Below, one piece after another: positions 48,986 through 60,097 of a stretch of DNA of 64,000 nucleotides (position 1 is the first letter of the stretch; every line of letters begins with the position of its first letter). A model generated the notes under the pieces. The model was given only the letters and a program-made list of their open reading frames with translations. It was not told the origin of the DNA and did not search any database. This DNA is from Torymus aiolomorphi (lineage: Eukaryota; Arthropoda; Insecta; Hymenoptera; Torymidae). The DNA is taken from assembly GCA_036365515.1 (NCBI GenBank), contig CM070875.1, forward strand, positions 96,014,128 to 96,078,127, written 5' to 3'. The translations under genes and the position numbers were made by a program.

Positions 48986-49657
48986 TTAGTTCCGGTACAA
49001 ATTGAGCGATAAGTTCACTAGATTCATATTAAATAACAAGACTACAATAAAGGGAAATAAGTAGTATTTATCCATACTAATAATTTATTTTATTACTAAC
49101 TGTTTCCGAGTTTCTTGCTTTGCAGTAAGAAGTTGGGGGGATTATTTTAGCATGAATCGGACAAACTTCGGAAGATAAGCAAGTACGATTCGTCCAGATT
49201 ACTAACCATACTAATACATAAATAACAAGAATGAGAACAAAACATAAGAAACGAATGAAGAAAAATAAATACAAGGATATAAATAATAGAGAATTTACAT
49301 AGTACAAAATAGAAAACATATGAAAGATCTAATTAGTGTATAAAATAATCGAGTAATTTTCAATCAAAATAAGGAAACCAAATAATAATAAAATATAACT
49401 AAACAAACGCAAAGTATTACAATAAAAATAAGAATATTATAATGAAGAATCATACATAAACATTTCAATAAAATATTACATTGCAAAAGGGAATATAATA
49501 AAATAAGAAAATGAAAAAAAATATTTAAATATTATAATATAAAATATAAACAACACTCAAACGAGAAAATGAAAGAAAGACAATAATAAACAAAATAAAA
49601 GGAATTAAAAAATAAACTACAATAATATTTACGAACATTTAATAAAATGAAAAAAGC
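48986..49657. other. LTR-element leader
   Basis: AT-rich non-coding leader. The first bases, TTAGTTCCGGTACAAATTG, lack the usual TGG start of a primer-binding site, so the primer is unknown. Confidence 0.5.
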
Positions 49658-50032
49658 ATGATGAATAATCAAGCTAATATATTTTATAATTTTGAACAAC
49701 AAAACCATTATTATACTAACAAGGAGTATATCTCAGATCCGGGTCATGGATCCTCACCACCTCGCAGGATCTTTCTTCTTTTACCTAAAAATGAAAGTCT
49801 GTGCGATACTACGCCCTAATGCTTTGAGGATTCTGAGATACAAGCCCTTGAATTATTTAAAAATTGAGTGGTGTTTTCCACTAAAATTACAGTTTTGGCG
49901 GGTGAACCTTCCTCTAACACCTGTAAATAAGCTTACAGACATGATTACTTGCTTGATTATGGTATCACATGGTAAAATATCTAAAAATGTCTCATCAAAG
50001 TATCTTTAATAAAATGATTTTTATTAACTTTA
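49658..50032 (+). pseudogene. Possible N-terminal part of the gag-like gene
   Basis: ATG at 49658 opens a frame (MMNNQANIFYNFEQQNHYYT, then DPGHGSSPPRR) in phase with 50033. It has stops at 49817 and at least four more before 50033, so it is either decayed coding sequence or leader. Confidence 0.3.
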
Positions 50033-51813
50033 ATGATCATACATCATATTTTTGCAACAATGCTCAAAATAAATTCGAACTTTTCCGTAAACTCTGTAAT
50101 AACAGAGGACACTGTAGATAAGTGTACATTTAACCAAACAAATGAAAATTCTTGCCAATACTGTCAAATCATAGGACATACAGCTACACAAGGCCCTGTT
50201 ATAAAGAAATATGAACTTGGTTGTGATTATTGCGGAAGCACGAGTCACTCAACTAAAGACTGCTTGTCAGCAGTGTGCAAGAAATGCAATAAACTCGGGC
50301 ACTGGATGAAATACTGCGCTATAAACGGAAAAACGTTGTGGTGCGCGATATGTAACGAAGAAGACCACGTGGCATCAGATTGCAACTACGCGAAGATACT
50401 GATAATCCAGAATAAACAACAGATTTTAAGAGATAGAGTGACTGGTCAAATTTGCGATGATATCGGATATATAGCAAGGTATTGTCCAGAAATAAATACT
50501 CATTCAGGAAATAGCACATACTACAACACTTTAAAAAGTAGAGGAATTCGTCAATTACCAAATACTACAAGAAATTATAACCGATTCATTAACAAGACTC
50601 AAGAACACAATTATAAACCAAGAAACATAATTTTTAATAATCAACAACTCAATACAGTAAATAGGAAAGGTATTCAATGTGCTTATTGAAAAAAAAACGG
50701 GCATGACATCGGCGACTGCAGAAAACTTAAAAATCTTATAATGCAAAATAATGCAATGGGAAATCATTGTGTTATTTGTAAAAATCCAGATCATACTACT
50801 GAAGAATGTGAGGTAATCAAACAATATCTAAGTATTAATACTGATGAATCACACCATAACGTCACAAAAGAAACAATTAACGAATCAAAAATTCAGAAAA
50901 AAAAAATTAATGCAACGACTATTGAAAGGTACAATGGTAATGAAGTAATTACAGAAAACGAAGCAAATAAAAATAAACAGGAAACTAATATCATAGAGGA
51001 ATCTTTAATAATTAATGTAATTATCAAACCTTTTATAAAAATTAATGAAATTACAATCGCTGACGAACCAAAAGTGAATAATATAATTATAAAAAATCAT
51101 CAAAATATTAATGATATTAATTTTATTAACTTTAATGAAATTTGTAAAAATAATCATGAAATTGAAAATATTAAAGAAACAAATTTAATTGATTTTATTG
51201 AATCTACTGTAAAAGATTATGAGAGTAATGATGAAATGAATTTCAATGAATCTGATGTAAAAAAATCATGAAGATTGTGATGAAATTAATGTAATTGATT
51301 TCAGTAAATCTAATGTAAAAACTCATGAAGATGATGATGAAATTGATTTAATTAATTTTAATGAACTTGATATAAATAAACAAAAGAATGAGAATTCAAA
51401 TGAAAATAATAAAGAAGGTAATAATTCGTTAGAAACAGTAACTTTTTATGATGATCTGAAAGTCATTTTCGACATAACTTCTGTTTTAGCTGAGTCATTT
51501 GATTCCGAATATGTTCAAATTGAAACTAAACTCCAACGGATATCGCTTGAAAATTCATTAGAAACGATTATAGAATTAATACATTCTGAAGAGTCTTTAT
51601 TAAACGATATAAAAAATCTAAAAAACTTACTAAATAATAGTAAAGTAATTTTCGAAAATAAAAATCAATCTAAAGATAGGTTTGATAATCAAGAACATCA
51701 AAAACATTTAGAGAATAAAAGTCATCTAAAAATATTTGATCATCAAGAACACCAAGAAAAGCTTGAGAATAAAAGTCAACTAAAAAAAACCTTGGATAAT
51801 CAAGATCATAACG
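50033..51813 (+). pseudogene. Gag-like protein with seven zinc-knuckle motifs
   Basis: Intact CCHC knuckles: CDYCGSTSHSTKDC, CKKCNKLGHWMKYC, CAICNEEDHVASDC and CVICKNPDHTTEEC. Damaged ones: CQYCQIIGHTATQ (last Cys lost), CDDIGYIARYC (first Cys and His lost) and CAY-stop-KKNGHDIGDC, where TGA at 50687-50689 replaces the second Cys. A Lys/Asn/Glu-rich, probably disordered tail follows. A frame change near 51260, in a run of seven A, is needed to continue; the remainder is open to the mariner insertion at 51816. Such knuckles bind RNA in Gag. No capsid domain was recognised upstream. The frame continues at 53087. Confidence 0.75.
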
Positions 51814-51815
51814 TA

Positions 51816-53084
51816 TTGTAAATACAAATAAGTTTCCGCTGTTTTGTTATAAAAATTATCAATTTATTGTAAAAAAAAATATACGTTACACTTTATTCAA
51901 AATATTGTCCGTCATTGGCTACTACTTTTTGCCATCTTTCTGGCAGCATTCGGATGCTACGTCGAAAAAACTCTTCATTTTTTGAGTCTACCCATGAATC
52001 GACCCAATTTTTGGCTTCTTCGTAAGAAGTGAAGTGCCTCTTGACCAGGGCGTGAGCCATCGATCGGAACAAGTGGTAGTTCGAAGGAGCAATGTCTGGT
52101 GAATATGGCGGGTGGGGTAAGACATCCCATTGTAAAGTATCCTTGACGACTTTTGCAACATGTGGCCGAGCGTTGTCGTGCTGAAAAATCACTTTGTCAT
52201 GTCTTTTGGGAGCGTTTAAGTTTCAATTCTCTGCTCAATTGTAACAGTTGCTGTTGATAACGTTCTCCAGAGATAGTTTCGTTAGGCTGGAGTAGCTCGT
52301 AATAGATTACTCCGAGCTGATCCCACCAAATGCACAACATTAACTTTTTGCCATAAATATTCGGTTTGGCCGTTGAAGTTGGTACATGGCCGGGCTTACC
52401 CCATGATTTCCTACGCTTTGGGTTGTCGTAGTAGATCCCCTTTTCATCCCCCGTCACTATTCGATGCAAAAAACCCTTTCGATTTTGTCATTGGAGAAGT
52501 TGTTCGCACGTGAAAAGACGGCGCTCGACGTCTCCGGGTTTCAGTTCATGCGGAACCCAATTTCCTTGCTTTTGTACCATACCAATGGTCTTGAGACGGT
52601 GTGAAATCGCCTGTTGAGTCACTCCCAAGCTTTCTGCGAGCTGCTCTTCAGTTTGGCATGAGTCTTGGTCCAATAATGCCTCTAACTCAGCGTCTTCAAA
52701 CTTGACTGGCCTTCCTTCGCGTTCTTTATCTTCCACCTCAAATTTGCCGTTTTTAAACTTATAAAACCACTCACGACAACTTCTTTCACTTAAAGCATCA
52801 TCACCGTAAACTTCTACAAGCGACCGATGCACCTCAGCAGCAGATTTCTTTAAATGAAATAAATAAATCAAAACTTCCCGCAAATGACGCTTATTCGGTA
52901 CAAAACTCGACATTTTCGAACAAAAAAAATGTATACTGCCAATATCAAGTTAATAGTATTTTAAGGTTATGTTGTTGCCAGGTGTCCAAACTTTCTATGT
53001 GACATTTTACATCTGACGATTTCGAAGTAATCTTGTCGGTGGAGCCATCTCTTGAAAACGGTGGAAACTTATTTGTATACCCAA
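51816..53084 (-). mobile_element. Mariner element inside the gag-like gene
   Basis: Ends: left TTGTAAATACAAATAAGTTT, right in reverse TTGGGTATACAAATAAGTTT, with TA duplications at 51814-51815 and 53085-53086. 1,269 bp. Related to the old mariner at 3422-5953. Removing it with one TA joins the gag-like frame in phase (HNV then IINLNTNP). Confidence 0.9.
51893..52913 (-). pseudogene. Mariner transposase, nonsense, frameshift and lost catalytic Asp
   Basis: Begins MSSFVPNKRHLREVLIYLFH with the N-terminal HTH region and ends LPERWQKVVANDGQYFE, about 340 codons. TGA at 52488-52490 replaces an Arg codon (C-to-T), a small indel near 52195 shifts the frame, the first-Asp motif is GDEKGIYYDNP (Trp to Gly after the Asp-Glu-Lys), and the third catalytic Asp is replaced by Asn (IAPSNYHLF). 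So it is inactive for several independent reasons. Confidence 0.88.
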
Positions 53085-53086
53085 TA

Positions 53087-53314
53087 ATAATCAATCTAAA
53101 TACAAACCCTAATAAAGTACACAAATTGCAGTTAGTTTTTAACTATCCTATCAAAGTAAAATCTAATAAAAACGTCAGAAAACTAAAATGGATATCTAAT
53201 TATAAAGAATATTTTAAAGAATCTGTAAAAAATATAAGATTAAAATTAAAATCTAAAGATTACTACAATAAATTTACTATCAGAAAAAAGATTAAAAAAA
53301 AAAAACAAATATGA
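53087..53314 (+). pseudogene. C-terminal part of the gag-like frame after the mariner
   Basis: Reads IINLNTNPNKVHKLQLVF and on to a very basic tail (RKKIKKKKQI) and a stop. In phase with the frame ending at 51813 when the mariner and one TA are ignored, which supports a single ancestral gene. No motif recognised. Confidence 0.6.
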
Positions 53315-53690
53315 ATAAACTTGAAAAGGATCAACAGACAAGAAAAATAAATAATATCTTAACTAATTATAAAAAACAAGCAAATAATAATACAACATTT
53401 TGGTTTTAGGATATGGACAACATACTCAATGTTAACATCTATCATAATCTCTTCTTATTTTTCCAAATTTAATACAGCAATAGAGAATTATAATTGCAAC
53501 TGAACTTTTTCATTTGAAGCAAACCACCCCGCGTCTTGGTCAACTAGAAGATAAACCTAAGGTGATCCAGACTTTACCACATTTACCATTTAAAATTATA
53601 ATCACTTATCATTTTTTTTGTATCTTGAGTCTAATGGCCAATTGTCTACCAGGAAAGGTTTAAATAAATGGACACCATTTATTTTTAACT

Positions 53691-53726
53691 GACGTTTCGG
53701 ACACTTTTTTCGTGACCCTCTTAAGG
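53691..53726 (-). ncRNA. Hammerhead-like motif, left palindrome arm
   Basis: Minus strand: TTAAGAG, GGTCAC, A-rich loop, GTGTCC, GAAACGTC. The first box is damaged (CTTAAGA). Confidence 0.3.
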
Positions 53727-53753
53727 TGCTATTACGTCAAGATGTAATAGCAC

Positions 53754-53788
53754 CTGTAGAGGGACACGAAAAAAGTGTCCAAAACGTC
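53754..53788 (+). ncRNA. Hammerhead-like motif, right palindrome arm
   Basis: CTGTAGAG, GGACAC, A-rich loop, GTGTCC, then AAAACGTC. The stem is perfect; the second box has A for G. Confidence 0.3.
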
Positions 53789-53879
53789 GGTCAAAAATAA
53801 ATTGTGTCCATTTATTTAAACCTTTCCTGGTAGACAATTGGCCATTAGACTCAAGATACAAAATTATGATTCACACTCT

Positions 53880-55985
53880 ACCATAAGCGCCTTTACCAAT
53901 CACTTATCATTTGTCTACAATTGTTCGTATCAACTTGCTAGTAATTTTGTGAAAAATAACTATATTTCCTAAGAAAGTTAATCTTATAAAAATGCGAGCG
54001 AAATAAGATAAATTTCAATAATGAAATTATAGGAATCTTTTATGAAGACAGCGTAAAGATTCATTCTTGATAATTTTTAGAAATATTATTACAACGGAAA
54101 ATAACATCGTTGACAAAATAAAAAAAATATATTGTTCTTTTCTTTTTGACAACAAACAAAAATATTGCGATTACATATTAAATCTCAGTTTTTGTTTGCT
54201 AATGAAACAAGCAAAAATTTTATTTCTAAAAATTATGTGTTGTTAAATAATAGAAATATTTAATTAATTATTTAGTCACAAAGTAGAAAACATTTCAGGG
54301 ATCAATGGAATAACTTATTGTTCTATCTGTAGCTTTGAATAAGAAATTATAGAACTAATCCAAAGGAAAAAGAAGTAAAACCATTCCTAAACCTTGCAAC
54401 CCTAACAAACATAGATAAAAATAATTTGACTGTAATTTTATGCAAAATCAAACTGTATTTGCCTACAGAAAAATTATTCGCACTTATAAAAGAAATTTTA
54501 TGAATAGTTCAAGAACAGAAGAAAGAAATCCGGTAGCTATACTCACATTGCTAAGATTAAATTGAATATAATGTATTGGAAATGATCAGTTTCATCATAT
54601 ACTGACATGATCATCCTACAAGGTACACTATTCAGCGCTGTATTGGGTAAAGTAATTTTCTACTCTAACGCACTGCATAATCTCTAATGCAAATATGTGA
54701 ATGCTACTCATGCCAGAAAAAATCTTAAGTTCTAAAATGAACTTTTAAAATGGCTGAGATTTTCAAAGAAAGGTAAAAAAACGATGCATAAGAACAATAA
54801 CAAGTCAAAATTGACCAAAATCACTCCAACCTATTAACCTTCTTTTTCACAAAAAAATACCTACGTATAATTAAATTTTTCTTTTGGAAATAATTATAAT
54901 TTTTCTCAGTATACGGTTGAGAAATATTTTTATAATGGAAATATCAAAAGCCCTTTAATGTTATTCTACTTAAACAAAGAGGACAAAATAATATATCTTT
55001 TGCCAAATATCTCAGCAGGGAGGGAAGTGAATGATCACTTGAATCATTCCCTATATATTTCTCCTCATCTTTTATTTACTACAAAATTATTTAATATATA
55101 CGCTACTTCTAAACTTAGTAAATCAACGACTACTTTATGTAAAAAGAGAAAAACAAAAAACTTATTACAAATCACCGTTAATAAAATAATTAAACTGTCG
55201 AAATTAACTGCTATATATTATATACAATCAAATGTATCTAATTATTTATACACATTGCTAATATATAAATGCAAGCTTAATGATATTTCAAGTCCATTAA
55301 TTAATGATATTTCAAGTTACTTTTACACCGAAAATTTTCTAATTTATCAACTAGCCAAATAACCCTGTATAATATTTTTACGATATAAAATTGTACGATA
55401 TGAACATTAGATTAGAAAAAAAAATTACGATTGTTACGTCTTTTTATACTAAACGAGTTATTATTATGTACAAGCGTTAAGTTAAGATTACATTATTAAA
55501 GTATTTTCAATAATACAAAAATTCTCTACTGTACTCCAAAAATCACTGATATAATCTAATTAATTTTTCGCTATTGAATTTCTATGATATGTTACGTACT
55601 GCGACGTATAATTTAAATTTATTGTACCGAAAAGTATGTCACTGATTTTCTCGGACGTATAAAATGATGTGTACACGGTTTTGCTACATTGCATTCCAAT
55701 ACGCGCGGCATCACAATGAAACGAGCCACCAAAATTACGAAAAGCATTAACGTACTACAAATTTTTCCCAACATCGCCCATTTGAACTCTAGGTAAAATT
55801 AGCATAACATGCGATACAAAGTAAAACAGTAGGTTAAGTGTAGTCTGGTGTTATGAAGGAAATTATTGTATTTATTATTTGAACTTTTATTACCATTTTA
55901 TTATTATTAAAAATTCTGTAACAGAAAATCACTGATTTTTTAACTGTTTCTATACCTGTTGAATCTCTATGACATCCAACAGTCT
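53880..55985. other. AT-rich 3' part of the LTR element
   Basis: No pol motif (YxDD, zinc-binding HHCC, DDE spacing) found in any frame read. One longer frame at 54958 is listed separately. Confidence 0.5.
54958..55362 (+). CDS. Open frame of 134 residues, unrecognised
   Basis: Lys, Leu, Tyr and Ile-rich, starting (TTA/ATG ambiguity at the 5' end) near MLFYLNKEDKIIYLL. No motif, no clear membrane segment. Composition follows the AT-rich background, so it may be chance. Confidence 0.15.
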   Translation: MLFYLNKEDKIIYLLPNISAGREVNDHLNHSLYISPHLLFTTKLFNIYATSKLSKSTTTLCKKRKTKNLLQITVNKIIKLSKLTAIYYIQSNVSNYLYTLLIYKCKLNDISSPLINDISSYFYTENFLIYQLAK

Positions 55986-55996
55986 AAGGGGGGAGG
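55986..55996 (+). other. Polypurine tract
   Basis: AAGGGGGGAGG directly before the 3' LTR, the usual primer site for plus-strand DNA synthesis. Confidence 0.8.
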
Positions 55997-56653
55997 TGTT
56001 ACGTCTGTGACGTATCCTTAAATTTAAATTTAATACTCATATTCTCATCAGTGATTTTCTGACCCACAAAAGACGTACATACAAAATTATACGACGCAGC
56101 ATTTCGTTCCTACGACACCGTAAGGTAGCAAGTCACCGACCTCCTTAAAGACAACGCGTACAATTTTTACAAATCAGCATTTCACAATGCACCATATAAA
56201 CGTGTATAAGTAGCAACAAAGAGTTTTTTAATAAGATGATCCCACATTATCGTTGAATATCATCTGTAACCCAATTATCCTGCATTATATATACAGCAAA
56301 GTGCGTCGCGCGCATCAGTCACAGTTCAAACCATATTACAGGACAACTGGAGAACTCCGTCGGCCCCAGACGACATTCGAGGGAAATTCAAATTAAGAGT
56401 TGTTAGCGCAGTTAATTCGCGAACTCAGTACGCTACGGTCGAAAGTAGAAGTAGTTATTTTGTAAAGGTCAATAAGAGCCCACATCAATTTATAAGTCAG
56501 ATATCACATAAATAAATAATTATTACTCAAGTTCTCTGGTACAACTCATTTCGGAGAACCTTCATCATCAAAAGAGTAAGTTTTCAATTACAACCAAAAA
56601 TATAAAAATACCGTATATATAAAAGTATATTTCTTCATTGTCAAGACTTCACA
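55997..56653 (+). repeat. 3' LTR
   Basis: Starts TGTTACGTCTGTGACGTATC and ends CAAGACTTCACA. Matches the 5' LTR along its length. Confidence 0.9.
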
Positions 56654-56657
56654 ATAT

Positions 56658-57084
56658 TTTATATGCTTTTCCCCCGTGTAAAAATCATATAAGATTTCAT
56701 ATGAGAATTTCAGACAGCGCATATCTCGTATGAGATCTCATATGTGATGTCAACTGCAATTTTATATATTATGGGATCTCATATAAGACCTCATATAATA
56801 TATTCACGCGCGTGTGTACTTTCTATTTACAAATAAAGTGATATTCATAGATCAGTAGTTAATATGAAGAAGCAACGCGTTTATACATTTTATCTGATCT
56901 TTAAACATTATATAAATATTTATAAGAAAATGTCCATGCCTTACACATTGAACTGCAAACCGTCGGACCCGCCAAGTATGTATTGGAGATTGAAGGACCA
57001 CTCCTGCTAGAGTAGCTCTAGACTTCTCTTGTCCTTCCAAGATGCGTAATATTATAGAAAGTTCAAAATTGAGGAGGTATAAAA
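56658..57084. other. Flank of the LTR element, with ATGAGATCTCAT-like repeats
   Basis: Between 56680 and 56790 the phrase TCATATGAGA/TCTCATAT recurs about six times on both strands. 56925-57085 is the inverted partner of 47905-48055. No gene. Confidence 0.5.
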
Positions 57085-57515
57085 TTTCAAATTTTAACGG
57101 AATTTGCTAAAAATTGTATATTGTGAGTTTCCGGATTCGTTGATTACGAATCTGAACTCAGATTTTGTAAATACAAAATGGCGACTAAAAATTGAAATAT
57201 TACTGAATTTTGCTGAAAATTGTATATACGGGATTTCTGGATTCGATTATTACGAATCTGAACTTAGATTTTAAAAATTGAAAATGGCGGCAAAATATTT
57301 AAATAATACTGGATTTTGCTAATAATTGTATTTAGGGGATTTCTAGATTACGAATCTCAACTCAGATTTTCAGAATTCAAAATGGCGGATCGAAGATGTC
57401 GGCCACATATTGAAATATTACTGGATTTTGCTGAAAATTTTAATTCAAACTGGTGGACCCAAGATGGCTGCCAAAAATTGAAATATTACTGTATTTTGTT
57501 GAAATTGTATATACA
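57085..57515. repeat. ~112-bp repeat array, left block (about 4 units)
   Basis: Units share ATTACGAATCTGAACTCAGA, CAAAATGGCG, AAATATTACTGGATTTTGCT and GAAAATTGTATATACGGGAT. Confidence 0.85.
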
Positions 57516-57519
57516 CTGA

Positions 57520-59330
57520 AAAAAATATTTCTTGAAATCAACTAAATTTTCTTAAAATCTATTAAATTATTTATTAGAATACTACTATTTAAATATTTCT
57601 TTAACTTAACAAAATTTATTTACTTATGCTAAAGAAATATTTATCTATATTAAATAAATATTTATTAAATAGTGTCAATAGATTTAGTAAAAATGAGTAA
57701 TTATTTAGTTAATTTAACAAGTTCTAATAATTGACTTAAGTAAAGATTTATTTGTACTAATTAAATATTTTGTTAATTTAAATGTACGCACTCATTATAA
57801 TAAATATTTATTTATTAATATAAGGAAAATATTATTTTGATTTGAGAAATTATTTAGTTAATTTAAAATTCTTAATTATTTCAACTAAGAAAATATTTAC
57901 TTTTATGTATAATATATTTTGTGACTTTTAATATATGCAAGTATTAAATTAACTATCTATTTATTAGTATTAAAAAAATATAATCTTAATTTAAAAAATT
58001 ACTTATTTGTTTTAAATTTCCAATTATTAGATTTAAGAAACTATTAATTAACTTACAATAAATATTTTATTATTTTCATGTAAAACAACCAGCAAAATCG
58101 TATTAATTAAAATTATTATATATTTATTCATTTAAAATAGATGTGACTTTAAATCAACTAATTATTTAATTGCATACAAAATTTATTTTATTAAATTTAA
58201 GAAATGCGGCAGAGATCGAAATCTTTTTTTAAATATTAATAATTTTACTTTATATTATACTATTCAAGAGTTTAAAACGAAACAAAGATGTACTTGTTTT
58301 AAATAAATATTTCTTACAATTAATAAAATAATAAAAAAGTAAAATTAAAAATATTTGCTGAATTCTATTTCACTTATTTAGTTGGTCTCTCCATGTCAAT
58401 TACAGTATTGTAACTGATTATTTTTATTTGATCTGAAACAGACATGTAATTTATTAAATACAAATATTTATTACTTATTTTTCTATTCCAGTTTGAAATT
58501 TTCGCTACCTACCTTATCGACACACAACACACTAAAGTATTTTCCTTTTACAGAAGTGATGAAAACAAATATATGTTGATTTTGTACATTTTTCTCTAAG
58601 TATAAGTATAGTACACATTAATTAATAATATTTGAAAAAAATCGCAGAGAAAAATCCAACGGGGATTCGAACCCGGGTCGCACGAGTTAATACGCAGACA
58701 CGCCATCCGTTACGCTATCGCACGCTTATAAAGACGCAGTCGATGTTCGTATATAACGTGCATTCATTAATATGCGAATAAAATACTTTATTGGTTTTAG
58801 GAAGAATTTAGAAGCAAAAGTATGATTGTTGTTATCATCTAAACAATAGTTATTAAAATAAAACCTAATCAATATTTATTGAATACAACTAATTTTAATA
58901 CTTTATGGAAAATCGATTTCAGATCTTTACACAAACAAGGGTTAGAAATTTATTTGTATAATACTTTTATTATAATTATAAGTTATAGCTGTCAAAGATC
59001 TTTTTTTTCTATAAATTGAATGCTTTTTCAATACATAAGCCTAATGAAAAACCGAGTAATGAAGTAAAAAACATAATGTTGATAAGGTAGAAATTTATTT
59101 TCTTAATAAATATTTCATACGTTTGACTGAAATTTATTAAAATTAAATAAAGTATTTATTCAAGTACTATTACTTAAATATTTATTGAAATTAACAAAAT
59201 CTATGTAGTTAGTAATTATATAATTCTCTGTACCAAATAAATATTTGTTTAAGGGGGTGCCATAGTCGTATCATTACCGACCGAACAATTGGCACAGTTT
59301 CAAGCTTATTAAAAATGAAATACATAAAAT
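57520..59330. other. AT-rich insert between the two 112-bp repeat blocks
   Basis: Rich in AAATATTTATTAA-like words, no gene. It holds a tRNA-like sequence at 58660-58725. It may be an insertion that split one array, but no terminal repeats were found. Confidence 0.5.
58655..58725 (-). tRNA. tRNA-like sequence (pseudogene or SINE head)
   Basis: On the minus strand an A box TAGCGTAACGG (58707-58717) is followed 34 bp later by a B box GGTTCGAATCC (58663-58673). The T-arm is nearly paired, but the acceptor and anticodon stems do not pair, so this is not a working tRNA. Confidence 0.45.
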
Positions 59331-59334
59331 CACA

Positions 59335-59940
59335 CACTAATTACGAATCTGAACTCAGATTTTCAGAATTCAAAATGGCGGATCGAAGATGGAGGACAAA
59401 TATTCAAACATTGATGGATTTTGCTGAAAATTGTATGTACGGGATTTCTAGATTGGATGATTACGAATCTGAACTCAGATTTTCAGAATTCCAAATTGCC
59501 AATCGATAATGGCTGTTACATATTGAAATATTACTGGATTTTGCTGAAAATTGTATATACGGGATTTCTGGCTTCGATTATTACGAATCTGAACTCAGAT
59601 TTTAAAAATTGAAAATGGCTGCAAAATATTAAATAATACTGGATTTTGTTAATAATTTTATGTAGGGATTTCTAGATTACGAATCTCAACTCAGATTTTC
59701 AGAATTCAAAATGGCGGATCTAAGATGTCGGACACATATTGAAATATTATTGGATTTTGTTGAAAATTTTAATTCAACTGGTGGACCCAAAATGACCAAC
59801 AAAAATTGAAATTTTACTCGAGTTTGTTAAAAATTGTATATAGTGAGTTTCCGGATTCGCTGATTAGGAATCTGAACTCAGATTTTGTAAATATAAAATG
59901 GAGGCCAAAAATTGAAATATTACTGGATTTTATAATCAAT
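59335..59940. repeat. ~112-bp repeat array, right block (about 5-6 units)
   Basis: Same unit and orientation as 57085-57515, including TTCAGAATTCAAAATGGCGG. Confidence 0.85.
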
Positions 59941-60097
59941 AAGTTACAAATAAAATCAGAGCTGACGTAATGAACTACACATATATTCTGCATTATTTTG
60001 TTAAATATAATATACTTAGTATTTTAAAAATTAATAAATGTTAAGAATAATGTTTTTAAAAAACATTACAGAAATTTTAAATGAAAAAATAAGTGTT

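Larger units (their letters stand above)
53621..53859. repeat. 239-bp palindrome with two hammerhead-like halves
   Basis: Arms 53621-53740 and 53742-53859 are near-perfect reverse complements (CTTGAGTCTAATGGCCAATT and its partner), with almost no loop. Each arm carries a copy of the GTGTCC-GAAACGTC-type motif. Confidence 0.9.
48328..56653 (+). mobile_element. Complete LTR retrotransposon, no pol found
   Basis: Two LTRs of 658 and 657 bp with TGT...ACA ends, flanked by ATAT (48324-48327; 56654-56657). The internal region is about 7.0 kb, of which 1.27 kb is a mariner insertion. It holds a polypurine tract and one gag-like frame; I find no protease, RT, RNase H or integrase motif. Probably non-autonomous. 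Confidence 0.9.

Noticed and set aside
58655..58725. Functional tRNA gene
   Set aside because: Acceptor and anticodon stems do not pair, so only a tRNA-like call is kept.
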